This document shows, in pieces, positions 53,781 to 62,446 of a DNA stretch of 64,000 nt. The notes below the pieces were generated by a model. That model made no database searches and was not told the DNA's origin. It was given only the letters and a program-made list of their open reading frames with translations. This stretch comes from Sphingomonas sp. J315 (GTDB lineage: Bacteria > Pseudomonadota > Alphaproteobacteria > Sphingomonadales > Sphingomonadaceae), in the NCBI RefSeq assembly GCF_024666595.1, contig NZ_CP088296.1, forward strand, positions 2,284,501 to 2,348,500. The letters are read 5' to 3'. Every line of letters begins with the position of its first letter. Within the stretch, counting starts at the first letter, position 1. A program made the translations under genes and the position numbers.

Positions 53781-55760
53781 TGCCGGCGAGCGCGCGGCCG
53801 CCGCGCCGCGGCCGCTGAGCCAGAAGCCCGCCGCGAGGATGGCGATCGCCGCGACCTGCGCGAGCACGGTCTGCACGGTCGGGAACAGGCCGAGGATCTC
53901 GACGCGCGGCACGCTGTCGAGCGGCCGGATAGCAAGTATGCCCGCCTCCTGCAGGCCGGCGATGCCCTTGCCGGCGAGCACGACCGCGAGGATGGCGATC
54001 AGGATCGCGCTCCACGAAAAGAACTGGGTGATCGGCAGCCGGGCACTGTAGCGCAGCATGACCCAGGCGATCAGCGCGAGCAGACCGGCGGCGACGCCGG
54101 CTCCGGCCAGCATGGCGACGCCGTTCCCTTCCGCCCATAGCGCGGCATAGAAGAGGATCGTCTCGAACACCTCGCGATAGACCACGATGAAGGACAGGAG
54201 GAACAGGAACCAGCCCGACCGTCTCGACAGCGCGGCGCTGACCTTCTCCTTCACATAGCGCTGCCACGCCTCCGCGTTGCTCTTACCGTGCATCCAGATG
54301 CCGACGGTGAGCAGGATGATCGCGGCGAACAGCGAGCCGAAGCCTTCGGTGAGCTCGCGCGACGCGCCGCTCACGCTGATGAAATAGGTCGCGACGAACC
54401 AGGTGGCGACGCCGGCGACAAGCGCCGCGATCCAGCCGCCATGGACGAAGCCGAGCACCTCGCCGCGCTCGGTCTTCTTGAGGAACGCGATCATCGCGAT
54501 GACGATCAGCAGCGCCTCTAGGCCTTCGCGAAGCAGCACGCCGAACGCGCCGAGGAAGCTCGACAGGCCGCTCGCGCGCTCGGGCGCCAGCGCGGCTTCG
54601 GCCTCGGCGAACAGGCTGGCGAGCGCCCGGTTGGCGACCTCGACCTCGCCCACCGGGCGGCCTTCGCCGACCGCGGCGCGCAGTTCGGCCATCGCGCGCT
54701 CGATCCTGCCCATCAGCGCGGCATCGCGCGCGGCGAGCACCGGCTCGACCGGCTCGAAGCCGTCGAGATAGGCGGAGAGCGCAAGGTCCGCCGCGCCTTT
54801 GCGATCGCCGGCGCGATAGGCGGCAAGGCTCTGGTCGAGACGCTCGCGGGTCAGCGCGAGCGAGCCGTCGACGCGAGCGGTCACCGCCTCGGGATGGCGG
54901 CGCAGAAAGGCGGTGAGCGCGGTCGCCCTTTCGGCGCCGAGATCGGCCGCCAGCGCGGCAGGCGTTGCGCCGACCAGCGCCGCGAGGTTGGGATATTTGG
55001 CACGCACTGCCGCATCCTCGCGCCACAGCCGTTCGCCCTCGCGCGCCGCCGCTTCGGGATAGGCGAGCTGGCCGACATGGAAGGCCAATGCCCAACGATC
55101 GGCTTCGGGCAGCGCTACGAAGCTCTGCATCGCGGTGCCTTCGAGGCCCTGATCGATTACCTGATAAAGCCCGAACAGACTGCGCTGGTCCGCGCGAGCC
55201 TTGTCGGTGAAGGCGATCGGCGGCGGATCGAGCTTGGCGGCATCGGGACCGCGGCCGTCGCCGTTGGCACCATGGCAGCTGGCGCAGTTCTGCGCGTAGA
55301 GCCCGGCGGCGCGGGTCAGGTCAGGCGGTGCGGTCGGCGCCAGCGGCACCGGATAGGCCGCGAGCAGCGCCGAGGCGAGCGCCCGGGATTGTTCGGCCAC
55401 CGCCGCGGGAGGCGCCTTGGCGCCGATCGCGCTGCGCAGTGCCCCGGTCCGGCGCAGCAGGTCCGGCTTGGCGGACGTCGGCGCAAGGGCCTGTATCCGC
55501 GCATCGACTTGCCCGGCGAACTCGATCATCTCGGCATATTCGGCGTCGCTGATGACTTTGCCGTTCGAGACCGCGCCCGAATAGTCGACCGCGATATAGT
55601 CGAGCAGCCGCCAGGTCGTCTGCACCTCAGCGGCGCTGCCCTGCGCCCGAGCGGGAAACGAAAGGAGCAGGATCGCGAGCATAAAAACAATCCAGGCCAT
55701 CCGGAATGGCAGGCGGGCGACGGGTGCGGTGATGGAGGCAGCAGGGTAGCCGGGGCGCAT
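53766..55760 (-). CDS. Cytochrome c-FTR1 family iron/lead permease (PbrT-like)
   Basis: The protein has a signal sequence, a periplasmic region with a c-type heme site (CASCHG in LYAQNCASCHGANGDG), a helical linker and a C-terminal FTR1 permease with seven helices. The two REGLE-type metal motifs are LLREGLEALL and VYREVFETIL. The start 55760 has AAGAGG seven bases upstream. At 664 residues it matches cytochrome c/FTR1 permeases; PbrT of the Cupriavidus pbr operon is the known lead-uptake member regulated by PbrR. A MerR operator with a 19-bp spacer sits directly upstream (55797-55817), so it is probably induced by the same Cd/Pb regulator. Iron uptake remains possible. Confidence 0.85.
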   Translation of the reverse strand: MRPGYPAASITAPVARLPFRMAWIVFMLAILLLSFPARAQGSAAEVQTTWRLLDYIAVDYSGAVSNGKVISDAEYAEMIEFAGQVDARIQALAPTSAKPDLLRRTGALRSAIGAKAPPAAVAEQSRALASALLAAYPVPLAPTAPPDLTRAAGLYAQNCASCHGANGDGRGPDAAKLDPPPIAFTDKARADQRSLFGLYQVIDQGLEGTAMQSFVALPEADRWALAFHVGQLAYPEAAAREGERLWREDAAVRAKYPNLAALVGATPAALAADLGAERATALTAFLRRHPEAVTARVDGSLALTRERLDQSLAAYRAGDRKGAADLALSAYLDGFEPVEPVLAARDAALMGRIERAMAELRAAVGEGRPVGEVEVANRALASLFAEAEAALAPERASGLSSFLGAFGVLLREGLEALLIVIAMIAFLKKTERGEVLGFVHGGWIAALVAGVATWFVATYFISVSGASRELTEGFGSLFAAIILLTVGIWMHGKSNAEAWQRYVKEKVSAALSRRSGWFLFLLSFIVVYREVFETILFYAALWAEGNGVAMLAGAGVAAGLLALIAWVMLRYSARLPITQFFSWSAILIAILAVVLAGKGIAGLQEAGILAIRPLDSVPRVEILGLFPTVQTVLAQVAAIAILAAGFWLSGRGAAAARSPASPSD

Positions 55761-55796
55761 CGACGAGCCTCTTGTTAAGAATCGTTCGCGGTTTGC

Positions 55797-55817
55797 ACCC
55801 TCTACCCGCTAGAGGGT
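55797..55817 (-). promoter_or_regulatory. MerR-type operator/promoter 3 (cytochrome c-FTR1 gene)
   Basis: The dyad ACCCTCTA-CCCGC-TAGAGGGT, read on the minus strand, gives -35 TTGACC, a 19-bp spacer and -10 CAAACC, ending 30 bases before the FTR1 start. It matches the sites at 51430 and 51889. Confidence 0.82.
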
Positions 55818-56036
55818 CAAGCGCGATTTGCAGGCGTGGCGGTTGGATTGAGAGAAAGTGCGACCGCTAGCAGCCGTACATCGGCAGGTCGTCCACTTCG
55901 AAGCCACAGTATGAAGCTCCATACACGAGCCTGGCGCCGATCCCTCCTTTCGGAGGGATTGCCCGCGCCACTACCACCGCTTCTAATTCGGCCAAATTGC
56001 CGCCGGACGTCGCCGCGGTGCGATTGGAGCATGATG

Positions 56037-56612
56037 ATGGTCCCCACTCTCAGCCAGCCGGCTTCGTCGCCCGGAGATGACGCTCGCTCATTTTCGAGTG
56101 GGAATAGGCCGACGACCCCGCCGATCGAGCTTGCAGAACTTCATCGCATCCATTGTGGGCGATTGCATCGCTTTTTCGCGCGCCACGGCGCACGGCAGGA
56201 CGCCGCTGATCTCGTTCAGGAGAGTTTCGCCCGGCTCGCCGGCGCACGGGCCAAACGGTGCGCGGCGATCGAACGGCCAGAAGCCTATCTCAGCACGATC
56301 GCCTCCAACCTGCTGCGGGACAGGGCCAGGATCGCTCTAAGTCGGTCGCTGGCCCGGCATATTCCGATCGACGAGATTCCGCTTGCAGGACACGATCCGA
56401 TTGCCGCGCTTGAGGCGCGCGATCAAATCGAACGGCTCCAAGCCTCGCTGGCCCGTTTGTCTCCAAAGACCCGATCGATCTTTCTTGCCCATCGTCGCGA
56501 CGGGATGACTTACAAGGATATCGCCAACCAAACTGGTCTGAGTGTAAAAGCGGTCGAGCAGCGTATGTCGAAAGCCATCGCCCATATTGACCGCGTGCTG
56601 AGGCACGGCTGA
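56037..56612 (+). CDS. ECF-type RNA polymerase sigma factor (FecI-like)
   Basis: Region 2 is seen as HRIHCGRLHRFFARHG, then ADLVQESFARLAGARA and EAYLSTIASNLLRDRARIAL. Region 4 follows as LARLSPKTRSIFLAHRRDGM and TYKDIANQTGLSVKAVEQRM, closely resembling FecI/FpvI-type factors. The start is taken at 56037, seven bases after GGAG; two earlier in-frame ATGs (56031, 56034) are closer to that site. It has 191 residues. FecI-type factors usually pair with a FecR anti-sigma and a TonB receptor, but neither is adjacent, so its activating signal is unknown. Confidence 0.83.
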   Translation: MVPTLSQPASSPGDDARSFSSGNRPTTPPIELAELHRIHCGRLHRFFARHGARQDAADLVQESFARLAGARAKRCAAIERPEAYLSTIASNLLRDRARIALSRSLARHIPIDEIPLAGHDPIAALEARDQIERLQASLARLSPKTRSIFLAHRRDGMTYKDIANQTGLSVKAVEQRMSKAIAHIDRVLRHG

Positions 56613-56690
56613 TGCGTAGCCAAGAGCCGGCTGGCACGATCAGACAGGCGCTGCAGCTGAAGGACAGCGCATTATCGTGTGAGATTATCT

Positions 56691-57449
56691 ATGACGAACG
56701 CTTTGGACTCGGCACAGCTTAGAGACTTCGAGGAAGTCTACAAGGCGTGTAAAGCGGCCGAGAATAGTGCGCGACTCTCTGAAGTGATCGACGAGGCAAT
56801 CCAGCAATTTGGTTTTCGTTGGTTTGCCCTCGTCGATGACGGCGACCTGTACAAGCACCGTTCGGGCTGCATGATGTTGACCAACTACCCGTCATCTTGG
56901 GTAGACGAGGTCATCAGCGCGCGACTGTATAGGGATGATCCGGTTCATGCCGCCAGCATCCGAAGTCCCACCGGCCTCTGTTGGGAACGCATTCCCGAGG
57001 TGATCGCCCCTACGCGGGCGCAGCTGTCGGTTCTTGAGCGCGGCCGAGCTCATGGTCTGACCACGGGTTACACGGTACCCTTTCGCATTCCTGGTGAGCG
57101 TGGCGCCTTCTTCAGCATAGCCCGCCCAAAAGATCGGCCTTTTACCTACTCCGAAGCAATTGCGGCACAGCTGATTGGCGGAATAGCGTTTGAGACGGGA
57201 CGCGCACTGGTCAAAGGCCGCGCGGTCAAAGCTCATGGCGCGCCCCTCACCCCGCGCCAAATTGACTGTCTTCGGCTGATTGCCGCCGGAAAAACTGAGT
57301 GGGAAATGGGTAAAATCCTCGGTCTTAGCCCCAGCACGATCCATGAATACGTTGAGGCCGCCCGCCGGCGTTATGGCGTGAAGACCCGAAGTCAGCTCGT
57401 GCTTGCTGCCGCTCGGGACGGTTATGTCAGCCTCAATTATCTGACTTGA
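56691..57449 (+). CDS. LuxR-family regulator with autoinducer-binding-like domain
   Basis: The N-terminal 160 residues fit the autoinducer-binding domain (FRWFALVDDGDLYKHRSG, YRDDPVHAASIRSPTGLCW, HGLTTGYTVPFRIPGERG). The C-terminal GerE-type HTH is LTPRQIDCLRLIAAGKTEWE followed by GLSPSTIHEYVEAARRRYGV. It has 252 residues from ATG 56691; a GTG 12 bases earlier is an alternative. No luxI synthase is in the window, so it is a solo regulator here. On conjugative elements such proteins often control transfer, which would fit the trb genes nearby; the signal is unknown. Confidence 0.85.
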   Translation: MTNALDSAQLRDFEEVYKACKAAENSARLSEVIDEAIQQFGFRWFALVDDGDLYKHRSGCMMLTNYPSSWVDEVISARLYRDDPVHAASIRSPTGLCWERIPEVIAPTRAQLSVLERGRAHGLTTGYTVPFRIPGERGAFFSIARPKDRPFTYSEAIAAQLIGGIAFETGRALVKGRAVKAHGAPLTPRQIDCLRLIAAGKTEWEMGKILGLSPSTIHEYVEAARRRYGVKTRSQLVLAAARDGYVSLNYLT

Positions 57450-57589
57450 TCAGAACACCCCTCTGTTCAGCGGGATTGCCCGAAATCACCTTGTGCCGTC
57501 TATTTCCGGAAATCGTGAACCGGCAATTGAGGGCGCACGTGCACGGAGAGGACCAGTTTATCGAGGATGTCTATGCGCGCGAGGTGGTC

Positions 57590-58045
57590 ATGGCCCGCGT
57601 CGGGCACCTCATCCGGAGAAAGCAACAAGAAATCGAACGTATCACGCGCATCCTGCGCGCGGCCGCTTCCTTCGAGGGCGTGGCGGCTCCGGTCTCCGGC
57701 AAAATCCTGAAGATCGTCCTTATTGGTCCCTATGCCCGACGCACTTGGTACGAGGACAAAGCCTCCCTCTATTTCTCGGATTACGAATTCTGGGTTGTCG
57801 TCAATCATACGCTCTATGCTGACGAAACGCGGTGGTGCCGTGCGAAGGCGATCATCGCTCGTGAATTGGGAAACCGCTGCGCGGTGTCCCTGTCTGTGTT
57901 TTCCAAGGCGGACATCAAATCCGCCAAAGCCAGCAAAGATCATTTCATTCTGGACCGGCTCGAAGCGGGCATTGTGCTGTTCAAGGCCTCGCGTGACGCC
58001 CCGTTGCCGCGATTCAAGAGTAGCGAGCGGGATGATGTCGTTTGA
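57590..58045 (+). CDS. Nucleotidyltransferase-like (MNT) domain protein with altered active-site motif
   Basis: The chosen ATG gives MARVGHLIRRKQQEIERI, which resembles the start of known nucleotidyltransferase-HEPN proteins, with GAGG eight bases before it. The longer TTG frame from 57446 is not supported. The expected GSxAR(G) and SDYD signature appears altered as LIGPYARRTWYEDKASL and FSDYEFWVVV, so the catalytic Ser and second Asp are replaced. The later part (SKADIKSAKASKDHF, LEAGIVLFKASRDAPLP) again follows that family. No HEPN domain follows; at 151 residues only the MNT half exists. It overlaps the LysR gene by 14 bases. It may be a decayed or repurposed antitoxin-like protein. Confidence 0.65.
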   Translation: MARVGHLIRRKQQEIERITRILRAAASFEGVAAPVSGKILKIVLIGPYARRTWYEDKASLYFSDYEFWVVVNHTLYADETRWCRAKAIIARELGNRCAVSLSVFSKADIKSAKASKDHFILDRLEAGIVLFKASRDAPLPRFKSSERDDVV

Positions 58046-58958
58046 CATCCGCCAACTACGCTACGCAATCGCTGCCGCCGATCACGGCAGCTTCTATCGA
58101 GCGGCGCGTACGCTCGATGTCGAGCAATCGACGCTCAGTCGGGCTATCCTGAAGCTGGAGCGCTCGATCGGAATGCCGATCTTTGAGCGCTCGCGCGCCG
58201 GCGTAACGACGACGCTGGCCGGAAACGCTTTCATTCGCGGCGCGAAACCAATGGTGGCAACGGCCGACAAGCTCGTGGCGATGATGCGGGCAGCCGGCCA
58301 GGGCCGCGCGGGTGGTCTCGTGCTGGGGCATAACAGCTCGGTTTCCGCCGGCAATTTACGTGCAACAATGATGAGTTGGTGCGACGCGCACCCCGACGTC
58401 GAAGTCGGATGCGTCGAAGCGGACCGCAGCATCCTGCTCGCCGGCCTTGATACAGGGGAGATCGACATTGCGATCCTCATGGGTGCCGCCAGCCATAACG
58501 GATTCCGCTGCGAGCCGCTTTGGAGCGAGCGGATGTTGGCCGCGCTTCCACTCTCGCATCCGCTCGCGGAACGCGACGTGGTTCACTGGACGGATCTTCG
58601 CGGCGAGCGGTTTCTGCTTCCGGCCGCTGATCCCGGCCCGGAGATACGGGATATGTTGCTGGGCCGTTTGGCGGTTTCGAGCGTAAAGCCTGACATCCGA
58701 ATGCTCCAGGCGAGCCGCGAGACAGTGCTGAGCGTTCTCGGTGGGAGCTCCGGCATCAGCATCGTTTGCGAAGGCTCCACCGGAGCGCGCTATCCCGATA
58801 TCGTCTATCGAGCGATACACGGCGAACAGGGGCCGGCCTTAACGGGCCATTCCGGTTGCTGGCGCGCTGACAACGACAACCCGGCGCTGCGGCGTTTCCT
58901 TGAATTCATCAAAGCACGCTACGCGCTCTCCTTTGATTTCGCCCAGATATTTCAGTAA
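58032..58958 (+). CDS. LysR-family transcriptional regulator
   Basis: The typical LysR helix-turn-helix lies at the N-terminus (DIRQLRYAIAAADHGSFYRA, LDVEQSTLSRAILKLERSIG, LFERSRAGV-like IFERSRAGVTTTLAG). The substrate-binding domain follows with a first lobe (LVLGHNSSVSAGNLRATMMS) and EPLWSERMLAALPLSHPLAE. It has 308 residues. It starts at ATG 58032 or 58035, overlapping the end of the nucleotidyltransferase-like gene. LysR genes next to DUF2274 and trbI are common in conjugative elements of this group, and this may control transfer or the adjacent genes; the ligand is unknown. Confidence 0.88.
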   Translation: MMSFDIRQLRYAIAAADHGSFYRAARTLDVEQSTLSRAILKLERSIGMPIFERSRAGVTTTLAGNAFIRGAKPMVATADKLVAMMRAAGQGRAGGLVLGHNSSVSAGNLRATMMSWCDAHPDVEVGCVEADRSILLAGLDTGEIDIAILMGAASHNGFRCEPLWSERMLAALPLSHPLAERDVVHWTDLRGERFLLPAADPGPEIRDMLLGRLAVSSVKPDIRMLQASRETVLSVLGGSSGISIVCEGSTGARYPDIVYRAIHGEQGPALTGHSGCWRADNDNPALRRFLEFIKARYALSFDFAQIFQ

Positions 58959-58988
58959 ATTAAACTGCCTGTTCTTGGAGTGACTGTC

Positions 58989-59297
58989 ATGGGTCAAGGC
59001 AAGACAATCATTATCATGCTCGTCACCTTGGTCATCGGGTTCTCATGCGGATTTTTGTTGCGGCCGGTGATCGCGCCAGCGCAGCAAGCCGCCCTAGCCG
59101 CTGCCGTTCCGCCCGCGGCCCCTGTATCGAGCGAGGCGCGTGGGACGCAGTATTTCATGGCGAATATCGACGAGGCCCGTCAGGTCGTGGCCGGATGCCG
59201 TGATGGTTCGGTGCGTGGTGGCGAATGCGCCACGGCCGAAGAAGCGATCATCAAGGTCGATGCCGCTGAACGCCGCAGGCACTTCCTCGGCAACTGA
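58989..59297 (+). CDS. Small membrane protein, candidate entry-exclusion factor
   Basis: 102 residues: one N-terminal membrane helix (TIIIMLVTLVIGFSCGFLL), a Pro/Ala-rich stretch, then a short domain with two cysteines (VVAGCRDGSVRGGECATAEE) and a basic end (AERRRHFLGN). This C...C..A pattern resembles EexN/TrbK-type entry-exclusion proteins that block redundant conjugation. ATG 58989 is eight bases after GGAG; a GTG at 58980 is less likely. It is convergent with DUF2274. The function is inferred from pattern and place only. Confidence 0.6.
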   Translation: MGQGKTIIIMLVTLVIGFSCGFLLRPVIAPAQQAALAAAVPPAAPVSSEARGTQYFMANIDEARQVVAGCRDGSVRGGECATAEEAIIKVDAAERRRHFLGN

Positions 59298-59311
59298 TCC
59301 TCGCGCGGCGC

Positions 59312-59536
59312 TCAGCCGTTCGCGCTACGCCGTCCGCGCGCAAAGCCACGGTCGCTCGCCATGAACCGCGCGAGCATCGGCGCAACCAGCTTCTCCGGCG
59401 TCACAGCGTCGCCGCCGGTCTCCGCTGCCAGCGCAGCCGCGTAGGCTGCAAGATCGCGGTGGACGGCGGCGGGCAGCTCCACGGTCAGCTTCACCGGCCG
59501 GTCGTCAGCGAGCGGCCCCAGCTTCAACTTCGTCAT
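59312..59536 (-). CDS. DUF2274 family protein
   Basis: A 74-residue protein with a short start MTKLKLGPLADDRPVKLTVE, a ribbon-helix-helix-like stretch (PAAVHRDLAAYAAALAAE) and PEKLVAPMLARFMASDRGF. DUF2274 proteins are encoded right after trbI in many conjugative elements. The start overlaps the trbI stop by ATGA (59533-59536). Role unknown; the beta-strand plus helix pattern suggests DNA binding, perhaps autoregulation of the trb operon. Confidence 0.85.
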   Translation of the reverse strand: MTKLKLGPLADDRPVKLTVELPAAVHRDLAAYAAALAAETGGDAVTPEKLVAPMLARFMASDRGFARGRRSANG

Positions 59537-60750
59537 CGCGTTGCTCCGATCGGTTCGAGCACGAGGTCGCGGGTGATGACCACGCGCAGCGGATGGCCTG
59601 GCCGGATTGTCAGCGTCGGCTGCACATTGAGCTGGCGACGCACGATCTGCTGGCCGGTCTGGTTGATCGTGTCCTGCGAGCCGCGCCGGAGGGCGCGGGT
59701 CAGGTCGTCCTCGCTGTCCGCGCCCAGCTCGGCGCCGACGCCGAGGAGCGTCGAGACGGCTGCCGCCTTGAGGAGATTACCCCAATGCTGGTTCACGCGG
59801 TCCTGTAGCCCCGCGAACCCAGCTCCGTCGGCGCCGGGCTGGCGCTCGAGAACGATCGAGCGCCCGTCCGGCATGATAAGGCGGTCCCATGCAAGCAGCA
59901 CGCGGGTCTGCCCGGCGGCGATCTCGCTGTCATACTCGCCGATCAGCCGTGCGCCCTGCGGAATGACGAGGATGCGCCCGGTCGGGCTGTCATAGACGTT
60001 GGCCGTCACCTGGGCGGTGATCTGGCCGGGCAGGTCTGAGCGGATGCCGGTGATGAGCGCAGCCGGGATGATGCTGCCGGCCTGCACGATGTTGGGCGAT
60101 GCCGGTGCCGTCAGCCGCTCGACGCTGACCGTGCGCTGGTTGGGTGCCTGCGCCATGAAGGCGCGCTTGGCGGCCTGGTCGCTTTCCGCCGCTGCATCGG
60201 CTGTCGCTGGAGGTGCCGGGTTCGGCGCTGCGAGGCCGAGGGAAGCCGGGGCCGTTGATGACGCCGCGCCGCCGCTGCTGCCGAGGAAGACCGAACTGGT
60301 CCGCGCCGCGTCGCGCTCTTGTTGCGCGCGCTGGCGGGCGGCCTCGGCGGCCTGAGCGCGGGGATCGGGATGACCTGGCTGCGCGCCGACCGGCGGCACG
60401 GGGACATTCTCGCCGCGCTGCTGCGCGGAGACAATAGGGCCGCCCAAGTCGCCGGGGAGCGGCGGGCCGAGCCGGGGCGCCTGCGCATAGTCGCTCGGCC
60501 CGGAGGTGATAGTCTCGGCCGTGGTCCTACTGTCGGTGTTGTAGAGTTCCTGCGCGGTCTTCTCGCCGGGCGGCCGCAGCGCATAAATCAGCGAGCCGCC
60601 GATCCCGAGGCCGGCGGCGACGCCAACGACGGCGAGCGCTTTGCGCGACAGGCGCATGACGCGCGGTGGGTCTCCGCGAAGCTGGAAGGCCTGCGGATCG
60701 GAGCGCGGCGCGGCGGGCGCGGCGGCCGGGGTGTCTACGGGCTCGCTCAC
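59533..60750 (-). CDS. trbI: Conjugal transfer protein TrbI (VirB10 family)
   Basis: This is the energy-coupling protein spanning both membranes in the type IV secretion core complex. An N-terminal cytoplasmic tail is followed by one membrane helix (ALAVVGVAAGLGIGGSLIYA), a Pro-rich periplasmic linker, then the conserved VirB10 C-terminal domain with IIPAALITGIRSDLPGQITA, ILVIPQGARLIGEYDSEIAA and RPGHPLRVVITRDLVLEP. It has 405 residues. It overlaps trbG and DUF2274 by four bases on each side. Confidence 0.93.
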   Translation of the reverse strand: MSEPVDTPAAAPAAPRSDPQAFQLRGDPPRVMRLSRKALAVVGVAAGLGIGGSLIYALRPPGEKTAQELYNTDSRTTAETITSGPSDYAQAPRLGPPLPGDLGGPIVSAQQRGENVPVPPVGAQPGHPDPRAQAAEAARQRAQQERDAARTSSVFLGSSGGAASSTAPASLGLAAPNPAPPATADAAAESDQAAKRAFMAQAPNQRTVSVERLTAPASPNIVQAGSIIPAALITGIRSDLPGQITAQVTANVYDSPTGRILVIPQGARLIGEYDSEIAAGQTRVLLAWDRLIMPDGRSIVLERQPGADGAGFAGLQDRVNQHWGNLLKAAAVSTLLGVGAELGADSEDDLTRALRRGSQDTINQTGQQIVRRQLNVQPTLTIRPGHPLRVVITRDLVLEPIGATR

Positions 60751-61763
60751 GGCCGCCCCCGCCGTCCATCGGTGCGCACGATCCGGACACGCTGCGCGCT
60801 GCGCCGGTCGCCCAGCCGCAGTTCGGCGGCGGCGAACAGGCGGTCCACGACCATGTAGCGGCCCTGCACCCGGTAATTGACCAGCTCGGCTTCGCCAGAT
60901 GCGCCACTTACGAACAGCGGCGGCATCTCGCCCTGCGAGATCCCGGCCGGAAATTCAATGAACACCTGCCGTCCATCGTCGAACGCGCGCGCCGGTCGCC
61001 ACGGCGCGCGATCGCCGTCGATGCGATAGCGGAAATTGAGCGTGGACAGGTCGATGCCGCTCGCCACAGGCGCGGCGGCTGCGGCCGCTGCGTTGCGGCC
61101 CTGCAAGGCGATCAGTGCGTCCTGTGGATAGGTCCAGCTCACCGACGCCATGTAGGTCGAGGAGGTGGCGCGCAGTTCCAGATGATAGGTGCGCCGATCG
61201 GTGTTGATGACGAGATTGGTGGTGAGATCAGGCCGAGTTGGCTTGACGAGGATGTGGACGCGCGCGGTGAGACCGCTGCCGCTGATGGTGTCGCCGATGA
61301 TCCAGCGCACGGTATCACCGGCCGCGACCGGCCCTGGCCCTACGAGTTGCTCACCTTCCTGCAAAGCGATGTCCGTCACCTGACCCGGCGCGGTATAGAC
61401 CTGATAGAGCGCGCCGTCGGTCCACGGATATTGCTGGATGGCGTTAAGGAAGCCGTCGCGCACCGGCTGGACGCGGGCGGCTGCGTTCGCCGCGCCGACG
61501 CGCTGGCGAGGATCGGTCGGCTCCGGCGGGCGGCGTGTGTCGGGCAGGGGCATCAACTGGCCCGGAAGCGGCAGCGGTTCGGGGATCGTCACCACTTCGA
61601 CGGCGCGGGGCGCTTCCGGGGCGAGCGTCGCAGCGATCTCGGCCGGGGGATCGTCATAGGTGATGGCTGGAGACCGCGCCGATGTGGTGGCGCATCCGGC
61701 GAGCGCGGTGGCGGAAACGAGCAGCGCCGCCGATGCGGCACGGCGATGTGGACTGACGGTCAT
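60747..61763 (-). CDS. trbG: Conjugal transfer protein TrbG (VirB9 family), lipoprotein
   Basis: VirB9-type outer component of the secretion core. The signal ends in a lipobox (LVSATALAGCATT). The N-terminal domain has YPWTDGALYQVYTAPGQVTD and LVGPGPVAAGDTVRWIIGD, and the C-terminal beta-sandwich LNFRYRIDGDRAPWRPARAF and PPLFVSGASGEAELVNYRVQ. It has 338 residues. ATGA overlaps link it to trbF and trbI. In some systems VirB7 supplies the lipoprotein; here TrbG itself appears lipidated. Confidence 0.93.
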   Translation of the reverse strand: MTVSPHRRAASAALLVSATALAGCATTSARSPAITYDDPPAEIAATLAPEAPRAVEVVTIPEPLPLPGQLMPLPDTRRPPEPTDPRQRVGAANAAARVQPVRDGFLNAIQQYPWTDGALYQVYTAPGQVTDIALQEGEQLVGPGPVAAGDTVRWIIGDTISGSGLTARVHILVKPTRPDLTTNLVINTDRRTYHLELRATSSTYMASVSWTYPQDALIALQGRNAAAAAAAPVASGIDLSTLNFRYRIDGDRAPWRPARAFDDGRQVFIEFPAGISQGEMPPLFVSGASGEAELVNYRVQGRYMVVDRLFAAAELRLGDRRSAQRVRIVRTDGRRGRP

Positions 61764-62443
61764 TGCGACAGCTCCTTTGACCAGTTGAGGGCATTGACGA
61801 AGACGCCGAGCGGATTCTTGCGCAGGGCGTCGGGCGTGCGCGGGGGCTGCACGACGACGGTAAGGATCGCGGACCAGCGCTCGGTCGTGGCGAGGCTGCC
61901 GTCTTGATAGCGGCGTTCGGTCCAGGCGACGCGGAAGCTGTCGGGCGAAGCCCGGATGACGCTCGACACGTCCACCGCGACCTGCACCCTTCCGACATTG
62001 GCGAAGGGATCGTTGGCGCGCGCATAGTCGTTGAGCGCCGCCGCGCCGCGATCGGTGGTGAAGTCATAAGCGCGGAGCCAGTTCTGGCGGACGATCACGG
62101 GGTCGGCCGGGATCGAGCGAACCTGCTCGATGAAGCGCGCGAGGTGGAACGCGATTTGTGGATCGGTCGGGCGATAGCCGGCCTCGGCCGGCGCGACCGC
62201 CTGCGCTTCACCGAGCCGATCGACCTGCACGACCCAGGGGACGATATGGCCGCGCGCCGATTGCCAGATGAGGCCGGCGGTCAGGCCGCCAGAAAGCGCC
62301 AACGCGCCGAAGAAGGCGACGCGCCAGTTCTTCGCCTGCACGCGGGACGATCCGATCCGGTCGTCCCAGGCTTGCGCGGCGCGCTGGTAAGGGGTCGTCG
62401 GTTCCGGCGTCTGGCCGTAGCGGAGGGTGGGGCGTTTGAACAT
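61760..62443 (-). CDS. trbF: Conjugal transfer protein TrbF (VirB8 family)
   Basis: An inner-membrane assembly factor with a short cytoplasmic N-terminus (PYQRAAQAWDDRIGSSRVQA), one membrane helix (FGALALSGGLTAGLIWQSA), and an NTF2-like periplasmic domain (FHLARFIEQVRSIPADPVIV, WTERRYQDGSLATTERWSA, NPLGVFVNALNWSKEL). It has 227 residues, the normal size. It lies three bases after trbL and overlaps trbG by ATGA. Confidence 0.93.
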   Translation of the reverse strand: MFKRPTLRYGQTPEPTTPYQRAAQAWDDRIGSSRVQAKNWRVAFFGALALSGGLTAGLIWQSARGHIVPWVVQVDRLGEAQAVAPAEAGYRPTDPQIAFHLARFIEQVRSIPADPVIVRQNWLRAYDFTTDRGAAALNDYARANDPFANVGRVQVAVDVSSVIRASPDSFRVAWTERRYQDGSLATTERWSAILTVVVQPPRTPDALRKNPLGVFVNALNWSKELSQ

Positions 62444-62446
62444 GGA

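Noticed and set aside
57723-58031. N-terminal extension of the LysR gene
   Set aside because: The extension is out-of-frame sequence of the upstream gene; the LysR HTH begins right at ATG 58032.
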